NCBI GenBank assembly: GCA_001570385.1
Contig: BBYL01000008.1
Span: 124,001-188,000, forward strand
Source of the DNA: Microtetraspora glauca
Lineage (GTDB): Bacteria > Actinomycetota > Actinomycetes > Streptosporangiales > Streptosporangiaceae
Length of the DNA stretch: 64,000 bases
Reading direction: 5' to 3'
Shown here: positions 17,495 to 27,239 of the stretch, in pieces
How positions within the stretch are numbered: the stretch's first letter is position 1
How the letters are laid out: each line of letters starts with the position of its first letter
Position numbers and translations under genes: made by a program
The notes under the pieces: model-generated
Seen by the model: only the letters and a program-made list of their open reading frames with translations
Database searches by the model: none
Told to the model about the DNA's origin: nothing

Positions 17495-19935
17495 CGGTCG
17501 GTCTCCACTTCCTCGTTCACGGTCTCGAGGACGTCCTGGCCGGTGATCGTGACCACGTCACCGGCGACGGCGCGCAGGTCACGGGTGACCGACACACCTG
17601 CGGAGTTGGACGGCACCCAGACCACCCGGTCGGGGAGGTCGGCGATCCGCACGGGCAGGATCACCGAGCCGCCGATGGTGACCTTGTCGCCGTCGGCCAC
17701 GCCGATCTCCGCGGCCGTGGCCTCGGAGAGCAGCGCCGCCGCGGTCCTCGCGGTCCCGGCGAGGTACGGCTCGCCGTCCTGGAGCCGGCCGTCGTCGAGC
17801 AGCAGGTGCCAGGTGGCCAGCACGGCCTCCCCGGCCTGCGGCTCCCGGGCCTGCCGACCGCCGGTCACACTCGGCGCCGCCGTACGAGGGCCGCGCCACG
17901 ATCCCAGGGCCCCGAGTTCGCGCCGCGCGGCGGCGGCGTCGGGCAGCGCCAGGTGGACGTCCATGTGGTCGGCGATGGCGGAGACGACCGCGAGGTCGCT
18001 CATCACGCCGGGGACGGCCGTCGCGACATCGAACGAGCGGCCGCGGCCCTCCCAGTCGACGAACGTGCCGGCCTTCTCGGCCACCGCGGCGACCGGGAGG
18101 ACCACGTCGGCCCGGTCGGTCACCGCGCTGGCGCGGATCTCCAGGCTGACGATGAAGGGCGTGTTCTCCAGGGCGGCCAGCGCCCTGCCCGGGTCGGCCA
18201 GGTCGTACGGGTCGACACCGGCGATGACCAGTGCGTCGAGCTCCTCGTTCAGCGCGGCCCCGAGGATGCCCTCGGTGTCGCGGCCCTCGGCCTCGGGCAG
18301 GCCCGAGACGTTCCAGGCCCTGGCGACCTCGGCGCGAGCCGCCTCGTCCGCCACCGGGCGGCCGATCGGCAGCAGGTTGGGCAGTGCCCCGGCCTCGATC
18401 GCCCCGCGCTCACCGGCCCGCCGCGGCACCCAGGCGAGCCTGGCGCCGGTGGTCTGCGCGAGCCGCAGGAGGGCGGACAGCGCGCCGTGCGCGGTGGCGA
18501 GCCGCTCGCCGGCGAGGATGATCGCGCCTGCGGGCAGCAGGTCGGTGCCGGAGTTGATCAGGTCGCCGATGGCCTCGGCCTCGCCGCCGGGGACCGTCCT
18601 GATGAGCGTGCCGCGCATCTTCGTCAGGCCCGGGGTGGCGAACGGCGCCAGGGAGTAGACCTTGAGGCCCTTCTTCCGCGCGGCCTTGCGAAGCCGCAGG
18701 AAGACGATCGGCGACTCCTCCTCGGGCTCGAACCCGGCGAGGAGCACGGCCGGAGCGTTCTCCAGGTCGCTGTAGGAGACCTCGATGCCCTTGCCCGCGA
18801 CGGCGTGGGCGAGGAAGCGCGCCTCCTCGTCCGACAGCGGCCGGGCGCGGAAGTCGATGTCGTTGGTGCCGAGCGCGACACGGGCGAACTTGCCGTAGGC
18901 GTAGGCGTCCTCGACGGTGACCCGGCCGCCGACCAGCACGCCCGCCTTGCCGCGTGCCGCCGCGAGCCCCTTGGCCGCGACGTCGAGGGCCTCCGGCCAC
19001 GAGGCCGGCACGAGCCTGCCGTCCTCGTCGCGGATCAGCGGCGACCTGAGCCGGTCGGGCTGGGTCGCGTACTGGAAGGCCCAGCGGCCCTTGTCGCAGT
19101 TCCACTCCTCGTTGACCTGGGGGTCGTCCCCGGCCAGGCGGCGGGTGACCCGGCCGCGGCGGTGGTCCGTACGCAGGGAGCATCCGGAGGCGCAGTGCTC
19201 GCAGGCGCTCGGCGTGGACACCAGGTCGAACGGGCGGGAGCGGAAGCGGTAGGCGGCGCCGGTCAGCGCGCCCACCGGGCAGATCTGGACGGTGTTGCCC
19301 GAGAAGTAGGACTCGAACGGCTCGCCGTCGGCGACGCCCACCTGCTCCTTGGCCCCGCGCTCGAAGAAGTCGATGAGCGGGTCACCGGCGATCTGGTCGG
19401 AGAAGCGGATGCACCGCGCGCACTGGATGCAGCGCTCGCGGTCGAGCAGCACCTCGGTGGACAGCGGGATCGGCTTCTCGAAGGTCCGCTTGTGCTCGAC
19501 GAACCGGCTCTCGCCCTGGCCGTTCGACATCGCCTGGTTCTGCAGGGGGCACTCGCCGCCCTTGTCGCAGACCGGGCAGTCGAGCGGGTGGTTCAGGAGG
19601 AGCATCTCCATCACACCGCGCTGGGCCTTCTCGGCCACCGGCGAGGTGAGCTGGCTCTGCACCACCATGCCCTCGGCCACCTCGATGGCGCAGGACGGCT
19701 GCGGCTTGGGGAAGCCGCGGCCGTTGCCCGCGTCCGTGATGTCCACCAGGCACTGGCGGCAGTTCGCCGCCGGGTCGAGCAGCGGGTGGTCGCAGAACCG
19801 GGGGATCTGGATCCCGAGCAGTTCGGCGGCCCGGATGATCAGCGTGCCCTTCGGCACGCTGATCTGGAAGCCGTCGATGGTCAGGGTCACCATGGTCACG
19901 ACGGGCTGTTCCGGCTGCGTTGTCTGAACCGTCAC
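17491..19935 (-). CDS. nuoG: NADH-quinone oxidoreductase subunit G
   Basis: An 814-residue Fe-S subunit of the peripheral arm. An N-terminal plant-type [2Fe-2S] motif ([15 protein letters not shown]), then [27 protein letters not shown] and [10 protein letters not shown] account for clusters N1b, N5, N4 and a further cluster. A molybdopterin-oxidoreductase-like domain follows, without evidence for cofactor. The GTG at 19935 shares GTGA with the nuoF stop; the ORF extended to 20232 would lie inside nuoF. The C-terminal formate-dehydrogenase-like domain ends with [14 protein letters not shown]. Confidence 0.93.
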   Translation of the reverse strand: MTVQTTQPEQPVVTMVTLTIDGFQISVPKGTLIIRAAELLGIQIPRFCDHPLLDPAANCRQCLVDITDAGNGRGFPKPQPSCAIEVAEGMVVQSQLTSPVAEKAQRGVMEMLLLNHPLDCPVCDKGGECPLQNQAMSNGQGESRFVEHKRTFEKPIPLSTEVLLDRERCIQCARCIRFSDQIAGDPLIDFFERGAKEQVGVADGEPFESYFSGNTVQICPVGALTGAAYRFRSRPFDLVSTPSACEHCASGCSLRTDHRRGRVTRRLAGDDPQVNEEWNCDKGRWAFQYATQPDRLRSPLIRDEDGRLVPASWPEALDVAAKGLAAARGKAGVLVGGRVTVEDAYAYGKFARVALGTNDIDFRARPLSDEEARFLAHAVAGKGIEVSYSDLENAPAVLLAGFEPEEESPIVFLRLRKAARKKGLKVYSLAPFATPGLTKMRGTLIRTVPGGEAEAIGDLINSGTDLLPAGAIILAGERLATAHGALSALLRLAQTTGARLAWVPRRAGERGAIEAGALPNLLPIGRPVADEAARAEVARAWNVSGLPEAEGRDTEGILGAALNEELDALVIAGVDPYDLADPGRALAALENTPFIVSLEIRASAVTDRADVVLPVAAVAEKAGTFVDWEGRGRSFDVATAVPGVMSDLAVVSAIADHMDVHLALPDAAAARRELGALGSWRGPRTAAPSVTGGRQAREPQAGEAVLATWHLLLDDGRLQDGEPYLAGTARTAAALLSEATAAEIGVADGDKVTIGGSVILPVRIADLPDRVVWVPSNSAGVSVTRDLRAVAGDVVTITGQDVLETVNEEVETDR

Positions 19936-21218
19936 TTGGACCCCCACACAGTGGAAGCAGCGGGATCGAACGGGCAGCCGCCGATCTCGAAGTGCTTGAG
20001 ATATTCGTCGCGGAAGAGCTTCACCGACGAGTGGATGCAGCTGGTCGCGCCGTCTCCGAGGGCGCAGAACGAGCGGCCCAGGATGTTGTCGGCGATGTCG
20101 GTGATCGTGGCCAGGTCCTCCTCGGACCCCTGGCCCTTCTCCAGCCGCTTGAGCACCTGCTTGAGCCAGTAGGTGCCCTCCCGGCAGGGGGTGCACTTGC
20201 CGCAGGACTCGTGCGCGTAGAACTCCGTCCACCGGAGTACGGCACGCACCACGCAGGTCGTCTCGTCGAAGATCTGCAGCGCCCGGGTGCCGAGCATCGA
20301 GCCCTTGGCGCCGACCGACTCGAAGTCGAGCGGCACGTCCAGGTGCTCGGCCGTGAAGATCGGCGTCGAGGAGCCGCCCGGGGTCCAGAACTTCAGCTCG
20401 TGGCCCTCACGGATCCCGCCCGCCATGTCGAGCAGCTCGCGCAGCGTGATCCCCAGCGGGGCCTCGTACTGGCCGGGCCTGGTGACGTGCCCGCTCAGCG
20501 AGAAGATGCCGAAGCCCTTGGACTTCTCGGTGCCCATCCCGGCGAACCAGTCGGCGCCGTTGGCCACGATGCTCGGCACGCTGGCCACCGACTCGACGTT
20601 GTTGATGACCGTCGGGCAGGCGTACAGACCGGCGACCGCGGGGAACGGCGGCTTGAGCCGCGGCTGGCCGCGGAAGCCCTCCAGCGAGTCGAGCAGTGCC
20701 GTCTCCTCGCCGCAGATGTACGCCCCGGCGCCGCTGTGCACGACCAGTTCGAGGTCGTACCCGGAGCCGAAGATGTTCGTGCCGAGGTAGCCCTTCTCGT
20801 ACGCCTCGCGGACCGCCGCCTGCACCCGGCGGATGACGTGGAGTACCTCGCCGCGGACGTAGATGAAGGCGTGGTTGGCCCGGATGGCGTACGCGGTGAT
20901 GATGACGCCCTCGACCAGCGCGTGGGGGTTGGCCATCATCAGCGGGATGTCCTTGCAGGTTCCCGGCTCCGACTCGTCGGCGTTCACCACGAGGTAGTGC
21001 GCCTTGCCGTCGTTCTGCGGGATGAATCCCCACTTCATGCCGGTCGGGAAGCCCGCGCCACCGCGACCGCGCAGACCGGAGTCCTTCACCGTCTGGATGA
21101 TGGCGTCCGGGTCGAGGCTCAGCGCCTTCTTCGCCGCGGCGTACTCGCCGTACCCGTCGAGGGTGAACGAGTTGGGCTGGTCCCAGTTCCGGGTGAGGAC
21201 CGGGGTAAGGGTCGTCAT
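19932..21218 (-). CDS. nuoF: NADH-quinone oxidoreductase subunit F
   Basis: A 428-residue subunit that binds NADH and FMN and carries cluster N3. [18 protein letters not shown] is the NADH/FMN-binding Gly-rich motif, and [20 protein letters not shown] is the second signature. The N3 cysteines appear in [15 protein letters not shown] and in a later [14 protein letters not shown]. It starts at an ATG overlapping the nuoE stop by 4 nt. Length and motif order match actinobacterial NuoF. Confidence 0.96.
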   Translation of the reverse strand: MTTLTPVLTRNWDQPNSFTLDGYGEYAAAKKALSLDPDAIIQTVKDSGLRGRGGAGFPTGMKWGFIPQNDGKAHYLVVNADESEPGTCKDIPLMMANPHALVEGVIITAYAIRANHAFIYVRGEVLHVIRRVQAAVREAYEKGYLGTNIFGSGYDLELVVHSGAGAYICGEETALLDSLEGFRGQPRLKPPFPAVAGLYACPTVINNVESVASVPSIVANGADWFAGMGTEKSKGFGIFSLSGHVTRPGQYEAPLGITLRELLDMAGGIREGHELKFWTPGGSSTPIFTAEHLDVPLDFESVGAKGSMLGTRALQIFDETTCVVRAVLRWTEFYAHESCGKCTPCREGTYWLKQVLKRLEKGQGSEEDLATITDIADNILGRSFCALGDGATSCIHSSVKLFRDEYLKHFEIGGCPFDPAASTVWGSK

Positions 21219-21886
21219 CGGTCGCTCACCGATCCTCCTGGCGCCTCCCAGCCGTTGGCCTTGGCGACCTTCAAACCTTCGAGGGACGGACCTGCGGCCG
21301 AGGGGCCGTCACCGGCCAGCCCGTCGGGAAGACCCGCGAGGACCCTCGAGGCATCCTTGAACGAGCACAGCTTCTTGGGGCCGCGGGTCGGCGAGATGTC
21401 CTTGCCGTCACGCAGGTCGTCCACGAGCTGCTTGGCCGACTCCGGCGTCTGGTTGTCGAAGAACTCCCAGTTGACCATCATGACCGGGGCGAAGTCGCAG
21501 GCGGCGTTGCATTCGAGCCGCTCCAGCGTGATCTTGCCGTCGGACGTGGTCTCGTCGTGGCCGACCCCGACGTGCTCGGAGAGCTCGTCCCAGATCTGGT
21601 CGCCGCCCATGACCGCGCACAGGGTGTTGATGCAGACGCCGACGTTGTAGTCGCCCGCCGGCCTGCGCTTGTACATGGTGTAGAAGGTCGCGACCGCGAC
21701 CACCTCGGCCTTGCTCAGGCCGAGCATCTCGGCGCAGAACTCGTGCCCGTCGTCGGAGACGTAGCCGTCCTCCGACTGCACCAGGTGCAGCAGCGGCAGC
21801 AGGGCCGACCGCGCCTTGGGGTAGCGGCCGATGATCTCCTTGGCGTCCGTCTCCAGACGCTCGCGGACCTCAGGTGAATAACTCAC
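21215..21886 (-). CDS. nuoE: NADH-quinone oxidoreductase subunit E
   Basis: A 223-residue thioredoxin-fold subunit with cluster N1a. The four ligands appear as CINTLC and CNAAC, spaced as in the family. GTG start with GAGGAG upstream. The C-terminus beyond GPKKLCSFKDASRVLAGL is a Gly/Ser/Pro-rich extension of about 40 residues, longer than in E. coli. A 76-nt gap separates it from nuoD, the largest gap within the nuo series apart from the operon ends. Confidence 0.94.
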   Translation of the reverse strand: MSYSPEVRERLETDAKEIIGRYPKARSALLPLLHLVQSEDGYVSDDGHEFCAEMLGLSKAEVVAVATFYTMYKRRPAGDYNVGVCINTLCAVMGGDQIWDELSEHVGVGHDETTSDGKITLERLECNAACDFAPVMMVNWEFFDNQTPESAKQLVDDLRDGKDISPTRGPKKLCSFKDASRVLAGLPDGLAGDGPSAAGPSLEGLKVAKANGWEAPGGSVSDR

Positions 21887-21962
21887 TTAGCGCTCCTCGC
21901 CTGCGGCTCGTCGGCTCGCTCGCTATAGGCGCAGTGTCTACTGGTTCGCTCGCTTCGCTCGC
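21887..21962. repeat. GCTCGC-rich spacer between nuoD and nuoE
   Basis: The spacer contains repeated GCTCGC/GCTTCGCTCGC units (for example TCGCTCGCTTCGCTCGCTCA) in an operon whose other genes mostly overlap or abut. Such low-complexity units look like a short intergenic insertion, possibly of an actinobacterial repeat family. No gene fits. Confidence 0.4.
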
Positions 21963-23276
21963 TCACCTGTCCACACCTCCCATGACCGGGTCGATCGAGG
22001 CGACCGCCGAGATGACGTCGGCGATCATGCCGCCCTCACACGTCGCGGGCACCGCCTGCAGGTTCGTGAAGGACGGGTCACGGAAGTGCACGCGGTAGGG
22101 CCGCGTCCCGCCGTCGCTGACCACGTGCGCGCCCAGCTCGCCGCGCGGCGACTCCACGGCGGAGTACGCCTGGCCGGCCGGCACCCGGAAGCCCTCGGTC
22201 ACCAGCTTGAAGTGGTGGATCAGGGCTTCCATGGAGCTGCTCATGATGTGCGCGATGTGGTCCGGTGAGTTGCCGAGGCCGTCGGGGCCGAGCGCGAGCT
22301 GCGACGGCCAGCCGATCTTCTTGTCCTCGATCATCACCGGGCCGCCCTTGAGCGGGCCGGTCAGACGGTCGAGCGCCTGCTCGATGATCTTCAGCGACTC
22401 CTCCATCTCGGCCATGCGGACGAGATAGCGGCCGTACACGTCGCAGGTGTTCTCGGTCGGGACGTCGAACTCGTACGTCTCGTAACCGCAATAGGGCTGC
22501 GACTTGCGCAGGTCCCAGGGCAGCCCGGCCGCCCGGAGCATCGGCCCGGTGATCCCGAGCGCCATGCAGCCGGTCAGGTCGAGGTAGGCGACGTCCTTGG
22601 TCCTGCGGGTGTAGACCGGGTTGGCGTCGAGGAGCTTGCGGATGTCCTTGATCCGCTTCGGCATGACCTTGAGGAACTCGCCGATCTTGTCGACCGCGCC
22701 CGCGGGCAGGTCGACGCTCACGCCGCCCGGCCGCACGTACGCCATGTTCATCCGGAGACCGGTGACGTACTCGAAGATGTCGAGCACCATCTCACGCTCA
22801 CGGAAGCCGTAGATCATCGGCGTGGTGGCGCCCAGCTCCATGCCGAACGTCGCGAGCGCAACCAGGTGCGAGGAGATCCGGTTGAGCTCCATCATCATCA
22901 CGCGGATGGCCTGCGCCCGCTCGGGGACCCTGTCGGTGATGCCGAGCAGCTTCTCCACGGCCATGCAGTACGCCGTCTCGTTGAAGATCGGCGCCAGGTA
23001 GTCCATGCGGGTGACGAACGTGACCCCCTGGGTCCACGTCCGGAACTCCATGTTCTTCTCGATGCCGGTGTGCAGGTAACCGATCACCGTCCGGGCCTCG
23101 GTCACCGTCTCGCCGTCGAGCGTCAGGACCAGCCGGAGCACGCCGTGCGTCGACGGGTGCTGCGGGCCCATGTTGATGACCAGGCGTTCCTCGGACGACT
23201 CGGTCACCGTCTCGACCAGCTCGTCCCAGTCCTGTCCGGCGACGTCGTAGACCTTGCCCTCGGTCGTTTGGGTCAT
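21963..23276 (-). CDS. nuoD: NADH-quinone oxidoreductase subunit D
   Basis: A 437-residue subunit related to the large subunit of [NiFe] hydrogenases; it forms the quinone cavity with Nuo[21 protein letters not shown] and [16 protein letters not shown] contain the His and Tyr regions near the quinone head group. The ATG at 23276 overlaps the nuoC stop by 4 nt (ATGA) and gives [12 protein letters not shown]; the ORF extended to 23561 overlaps nuoC. The C-terminus ends SVDPVMGG-like ([12 protein letters not shown]) as in the family. Confidence 0.95.
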   Translation of the reverse strand: MTQTTEGKVYDVAGQDWDELVETVTESSEERLVINMGPQHPSTHGVLRLVLTLDGETVTEARTVIGYLHTGIEKNMEFRTWTQGVTFVTRMDYLAPIFNETAYCMAVEKLLGITDRVPERAQAIRVMMMELNRISSHLVALATFGMELGATTPMIYGFREREMVLDIFEYVTGLRMNMAYVRPGGVSVDLPAGAVDKIGEFLKVMPKRIKDIRKLLDANPVYTRRTKDVAYLDLTGCMALGITGPMLRAAGLPWDLRKSQPYCGYETYEFDVPTENTCDVYGRYLVRMAEMEESLKIIEQALDRLTGPLKGGPVMIEDKKIGWPSQLALGPDGLGNSPDHIAHIMSSSMEALIHHFKLVTEGFRVPAGQAYSAVESPRGELGAHVVSDGGTRPYRVHFRDPSFTNLQAVPATCEGGMIADVISAVASIDPVMGGVDR

Positions 23277-23950
23277 GCGTACGACCTCCTCTGGTCCGGC
23301 GCGGGGGTCTCGGCGCCGCGGTACTCCACCGGGATGCCGCCGAGCGGGTAGTCCTTGCGCTGGGGGTGTCCCTCCCAGTCGTCGGGCATCTCGATGCGGG
23401 TCAACGCCGGGTGGCCGTCGAAGATGATTCCGAAGAAGTCGTACGTCTCCCGCTCGTGCCAGTCGTGCGTCGGGTAGACAGAGACCGTGGACGGAATGTG
23501 GCGGTCGGGGTCGGGGCACCCGACCTCGACCCGGACCCGCCGGTTGTGCGTGATCGAGCACAGGTGGTAGACCGCGTGCAGCTCGTTACCCGTCTCGTCC
23601 GGGTAGTGGGCGCCGGAGACGCCGAGCGACAGCTCGAAGCGCAGCGCCGCGTCGTCGCGCAGGTGCCGCATCACGTCCACGAGACGCTCGCGCGCCACAT
23701 GGAAGGTGACCTCGTCGCGGTCCACGACGACGCGCTCGATGGCGTCGCCGAACGCGGGCTCGAGCGCGTCGGCCACCTCGTCGAAATACGACCCGTACGG
23801 CCGGGCGCTGGAGAGCCGGGGCGCGCGGCGCACGACCAGGCCGCCGTAACCGGACGTGTCCCCGGTCCCGCTGGCGCCGAACATGCCCGTACGGGCGACA
23901 GGCTCAGGTGTCTCCTCCACCGGCACCCCGGGGAGGTTGTCGCTGCTCAT
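23273..23950 (-). CDS. nuoC: NADH-quinone oxidoreductase subunit C
   Basis: A 225-residue peripheral-arm subunit; the [17 protein letters not shown] segment and [12 protein letters not shown] are diagnostic. I prefer the ATG at 23950, which has GGAG 7 nt upstream, over a GTG at 23968 without a binding site. About 50 residues of N-terminal extension precede the core, as is common in actinobacteria. It is separate from NuoD here rather than fused as in E. coli. A 55-nt spacer separates it from nuoB. Confidence 0.93.
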   Translation of the reverse strand: MSSDNLPGVPVEETPEPVARTGMFGASGTGDTSGYGGLVVRRAPRLSSARPYGSYFDEVADALEPAFGDAIERVVVDRDEVTFHVARERLVDVMRHLRDDAALRFELSLGVSGAHYPDETGNELHAVYHLCSITHNRRVRVEVGCPDPDRHIPSTVSVYPTHDWHERETYDFFGIIFDGHPALTRIEMPDDWEGHPQRKDYPLGGIPVEYRGAETPAPDQRRSYA

Positions 23951-24005
23951 CTGGTGACTCCGCTCCACGAATACCGCACGAAGCGCTCATTCCTCGCGTT
24001 CGCGC

Positions 24006-24557
24006 TCATTTGTTCGCCCCCTGGTCGATCAACGGCAGCGTCCGCAGGGCCTGGAGCTCGAGCTCGTCGATCTGCTTGGCGCGGTGGGCGCCGAACTTCA
24101 TGTTCTGGATCTTGTCGTGCAGCTTCACGATGGCGTCGATCAGCATCTCGGGCCGGGGCGGGCACCCCGGCAGGTAGATGTCGACCGGCACGACGTGGTC
24201 CACGCCCTGCACGATGGCGTAGTTGTTGAACATGCCACCGCTGGACGCGCAGACGCCCATCGCGATGACCCACTTGGGTTCGGCCATCTGGTCGTAGATC
24301 TGGCGCAGCACCGGCGCCATCTTCTGCGACAACCGGCCGGCCACGATCATCAGGTCGGCCTGCCGCGGCGAGGCGGAGGCGCGCTCCATGCCGAAGCGCG
24401 CGAGGTCGTGCTTGGAAGCGCCGGTCGCCATCAGCTCGATCGCGCAACACGCCAGACCGAACGTCGCGGGCCACACCGAGTTCTTCCTGGCCCAGCCGGC
24501 CACCTGCTCGACAGTCGTCAGGATGAAGCCGCTCGGCAGTTTCTCTTCAAGACCCAT
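24006..24557 (-). CDS. nuoB: NADH-quinone oxidoreductase subunit B
   Basis: A 183-residue subunit that binds the terminal cluster N2. The tandem cysteines ([11 protein letters not shown]) and the further ligands in [19 protein letters not shown] and [16 protein letters not shown] are intact. The ATG at 24557 lies 2 nt after the nuoA stop; a TTG four codons upstream is possible but would overlap nuoA. The basic [19 protein letters not shown] tail is an extension common in actinobacteria. Confidence 0.95.
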   Translation of the reverse strand: MGLEEKLPSGFILTTVEQVAGWARKNSVWPATFGLACCAIELMATGASKHDLARFGMERASASPRQADLMIVAGRLSQKMAPVLRQIYDQMAEPKWVIAMGVCASSGGMFNNYAIVQGVDHVVPVDIYLPGCPPRPEMLIDAIVKLHDKIQNMKFGAHRAKQIDELELQALRTLPLIDQGANK

Positions 24558-24559
24558 GG

Positions 24560-24919
24560 CTAATCCCAATCAAGACCGCGGCGACGCCACACGTAGGCGT
24601 ACGCCACGAGGACGGTGACGATGAACAGCACCATCTCGACCAGCCCGAACAGGCCGAGATTGTCGAACGCGACCGCCCACGGATAGAGGAAGATGATCTC
24701 GATGTCGAACACGATGAACAACATCGCCGTGATCATGTACTTGAGCGGGAAGCGCCCGCCGCCGACAGGCTGCGGGGTCGGCTCGATGCCGCATTCGTAG
24801 GCGTCCAGCTTGGCGCGGTTCCAGCGCTTCGGCCCCGTGAAGGGGGCGATGCTCACGGAGAACACGGCGAACCCCGCCGCGAGGACCGCGAGCACCAGGA
24901 TGGGCACATACAGCTCCAT
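24560..24919 (-). CDS. nuoA: NADH-quinone oxidoreductase subunit A
   Basis: A 119-residue membrane subunit with three helices. [21 protein letters not shown] is the conserved first loop, and [23 protein letters not shown] contains the functional acidic residues of helix 2. First of the fourteen nuo genes; 43 nt separate it from the stop of the reductase upstream, so the same transcript probably continues. Tail ends [10 protein letters not shown], as in actinobacterial homologues. Confidence 0.95.
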   Translation of the reverse strand: MELYVPILVLAVLAAGFAVFSVSIAPFTGPKRWNRAKLDAYECGIEPTPQPVGGGRFPLKYMITAMLFIVFDIEIIFLYPWAVAFDNLGLFGLVEMVLFIVTVLVAYAYVWRRRGLDWD

Positions 24920-24962
24920 GGCTACATGTCCTCGTTTGCTCGGTGGAAAAGGGTGTTCAATC

Positions 24963-26270
24963 TCATGCGGACGGAGCCACCTTGGACAGGGCGTTGATGA
25001 TCCGGTCGGACGCGTCGCCTCGCGGGTCGGTGAGATTGCCGAGAAGTTTCAGCGCGAATCTCATCAGCCGCGGATGCGGCATCGCGTGCCGCGTGGCGAA
25101 GTTCATCACGCCGGGCCTGCCGATGGCCTCGACGAAGTACCGGCCCAGCGTGAAGTAGCCACCATAGGCGTCCTTGAGGATACGCGGGTAGGCCCGCAGT
25201 ACCCGTTCCCTGCGGGCGGGAGTCGGCTGGGACAGAGCCGTCACCACGGCGTCGGCGGCGGTCCTGCCGGTCTCCATGGCGTACGCGATGCCCTCGCCGT
25301 TGAACGGGTTGATCGTGCCGCCCGCGTCTCCGACGAGCACCAGCCCCCGGGTGTAGTGCGGCTGCCGGTTGAAGCCCATCGGCAGCGCCGCCCCCCGGAT
25401 GGGGCCGGTCATGTTCTCCTCGTTGTACCCCCACTCGGCGGGCATGTTCTTCACCCAGCGTCTGAGCAGGTCGCGGTAGTCGATGTTCTTGAACGCGTCG
25501 TTGGTGTTGAGCAGCCCGAGGCCGACGTTCGAGGTGCCGTCGCCGACACCGAAGATCCAGCCGTACCCGGGGAGGAGGCGGTCGCCGTCCCAGAGCTCCA
25601 GCCACGTCTCCAGGTAGTCGTCGTCGTGCCGCGGGCTGGTGAAGTAGGTCCGTACGGCGACGCCCATCGGGCGGTCCGGCCGCTTGTGCAGGCCCATCGC
25701 CAGCGAGAGCCGGGTCGAGTTGCCGTCGGCGGCCACGACCAGCCGGGACCGGAAGGCGACCTCCTCGCCGTCCTGCTTGGCGGTGACGCCGACGACGTGA
25801 CCGCTGCGCTCGTCGAGGATCGGGCCGGTGACGTTGACGCCCTGCAGGAGGGTGACGCCGGCGCGCACCGCGTTGTCGGCCAGGATCTGGTCGAAGTCCT
25901 TGCGGGTGCGGACCAGGCCGAAGTCGGGGAAGCTCGACAGCTCGGGCCAGTCGAGCTCGAACCGGAGGCCGCCACCGACGACGCGCAGGCCCTTGTTCCT
26001 GATCCAGCCGGGGGCGTCGATGTCGACGCCCATCGCGATGAGCTCCTTGACCGCCCTCGGCGTGAGCCCGTCGCCGCACACCTTCTCGCGCGGGAAGCGG
26101 GTCTTCTCCAGAAGAAGGACGGTCAGACCGGCCTGGGCGAGGTAAAAGGCAGTCGTCGAGCCCGCGGGGCCGGCGCCGACGACGATGACGTCGGCGTCCC
26201 GTCCGCTTTCAGAGGCCGGCATCCGGTCGGACGCCGCCAATCTCGGCCGCGTAGGGGCTGACTCGCTCAC
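24963..26270 (-). CDS. Geranylgeranyl reductase-family flavoprotein, candidate menaquinone reductase
   Basis: An FAD-dependent oxidoreductase (about 435 residues from the GTG at 26270). VIVVGAGPAGSTTAFYLA is the N-terminal dinucleotide-binding motif, PREKVCGDGLTPRAV is the family signature, and VLVGDAGGTINPFNGEGI is the second FAD contact. Relatives reduce isoprenoid double bonds, including one unit of the menaquinone side chain (MenJ). Location directly upstream of nuoA and near menG favours menaquinone. The start is uncertain: ATG at 26222 is also possible, and the ORF extended to 26345 would cover the Rex operator. Probable first gene of the Rex-controlled nuo transcript. Confidence 0.8.
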   Translation of the reverse strand: MSESAPTRPRLAASDRMPASESGRDADVIVVGAGPAGSTTAFYLAQAGLTVLLLEKTRFPREKVCGDGLTPRAVKELIAMGVDIDAPGWIRNKGLRVVGGGLRFELDWPELSSFPDFGLVRTRKDFDQILADNAVRAGVTLLQGVNVTGPILDERSGHVVGVTAKQDGEEVAFRSRLVVAADGNSTRLSLAMGLHKRPDRPMGVAVRTYFTSPRHDDDYLETWLELWDGDRLLPGYGWIFGVGDGTSNVGLGLLNTNDAFKNIDYRDLLRRWVKNMPAEWGYNEENMTGPIRGAALPMGFNRQPHYTRGLVLVGDAGGTINPFNGEGIAYAMETGRTAADAVVTALSQPTPARRERVLRAYPRILKDAYGGYFTLGRYFVEAIGRPGVMNFATRHAMPHPRLMRFALKLLGNLTDPRGDASDRIINALSKVAPSA

Positions 26271-26328
26271 GGGGGACCTGATTCCTGTCCTCGGACGAAG
26301 ATCTCCACTGGTACGGGACCTTCGTGCC

Positions 26329-26348
26329 TTTGTGAACCACTTCACAAA
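26329..26348. promoter_or_regulatory. Rex operator upstream of the reductase-nuo operon
   Basis: TTTGTGAACCACTTCACAAA is a perfect inverted repeat with 8-bp arms and a 4-nt spacer, matching the Rex site TGTGAAC-N3-TTCACA. It lies 58 bp upstream of the reductase GTG at 26270 and in the spacer downstream of menG. Rex binds such sites when NADH/NAD+ is low and releases when NADH rises; it controls nuo in Streptomyces. A rex gene is present at 43842-44579. Confidence 0.88.
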
Positions 26349-26400
26349 CTGTCGGCGGAAGTCTAACCCCTCTTACGCGTTCCATGTCAGAGGGGTACGA

Positions 26401-27138
26401 CTACCTGTTGGTAACTTTAGGTTTGACCGCACGGTGCAGCGCCACGATGCCCAGGGACAGGTTGCGCCAGGCCACCTTGCTCCAGCCCGATTCCTGGATG
26501 ATGCGCGCGAGCGCCGGCTGGTCGGGCCATTCCTGGATCGACTCCGCGAGGTACTCGTATGAGTCCGGGTTGGAGCTGACCGCCCGCGCGACCTGCGGAA
26601 GCAGCTTCATGAGGTACTGCGAGTAGACCAGCTCGAAGGACTTGATCTGCGGCCGGGAGAACTCGCAGATGACCATGCGGCCCCCCGGCCTGGTGACCCG
26701 CAGCAGCTCACGCAGCGCCTCATGCGTGTCGGCCATGTTGCGCAGCCCGAAGGAGATCGTGACCGCGTCGAACGCGCCGTCGGCGAAGGGCAGCCTGAGC
26801 GCGTCGCCCGCGACGAAGCTGACCCCGCGCACCCCGCCGCCCGACAATCCGGAGCCGCCGCGCCGCTCCACTCCCGTACGCAACATGCCGATGGAGAAGT
26901 CGCAGGCGATCGCGCGCGCGCCGAGCAGGGTGAAGGCGTCCGTCGAGGTGCCCGTGCCGGCGGCGAGGTCCAGCACCAGCTCGCCCGGCCCCGCGTCGAT
27001 CGCGGCGGCCGTGGCCTTACGCCAGAGCCGGTCCTGCCCGAGCGAGAGGACGTCGTTGACCAGGTCGTAGCGACGGGCCGTGCGATCGAACATCGCGGCG
27101 ACCTCGTGCGGCTGCTTGTCCAGCGAAGCGCGCGTCAT
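26401..27138 (-). CDS. menG: Demethylmenaquinone methyltransferase
   Basis: A 245-residue class I SAM methyltransferase of the UbiE/MenG family, performing the last methylation of menaquinone. [20 protein letters not shown] is the family opening, [16 protein letters not shown] the SAM-binding motif and [20 protein letters not shown] a family signature. With the reductase, nuo genes and prenyl synthase next to it, it belongs to a menaquinone/complex I cluster. Stop is 53 bp from the Rex operator, so it probably has its own promoter within 27139-27239, divergent from the next gene. Confidence 0.92.
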   Translation of the reverse strand: MTRASLDKQPHEVAAMFDRTARRYDLVNDVLSLGQDRLWRKATAAAIDAGPGELVLDLAAGTGTSTDAFTLLGARAIACDFSIGMLRTGVERRGGSGLSGGGVRGVSFVAGDALRLPFADGAFDAVTISFGLRNMADTHEALRELLRVTRPGGRMVICEFSRPQIKSFELVYSQYLMKLLPQVARAVSSNPDSYEYLAESIQEWPDQPALARIIQESGWSKVAWRNLSLGIVALHRAVKPKVTNR

Positions 27139-27239
27139 GGACGCAAGCCTAGGCCGCGCGGCGGATGCTCTCTCCGCGCCCGCTCGGAATGCGCGGAACG
27201 TAGCACATTGATTACGAAGGGTGTGCTAGAACTTCGGGA

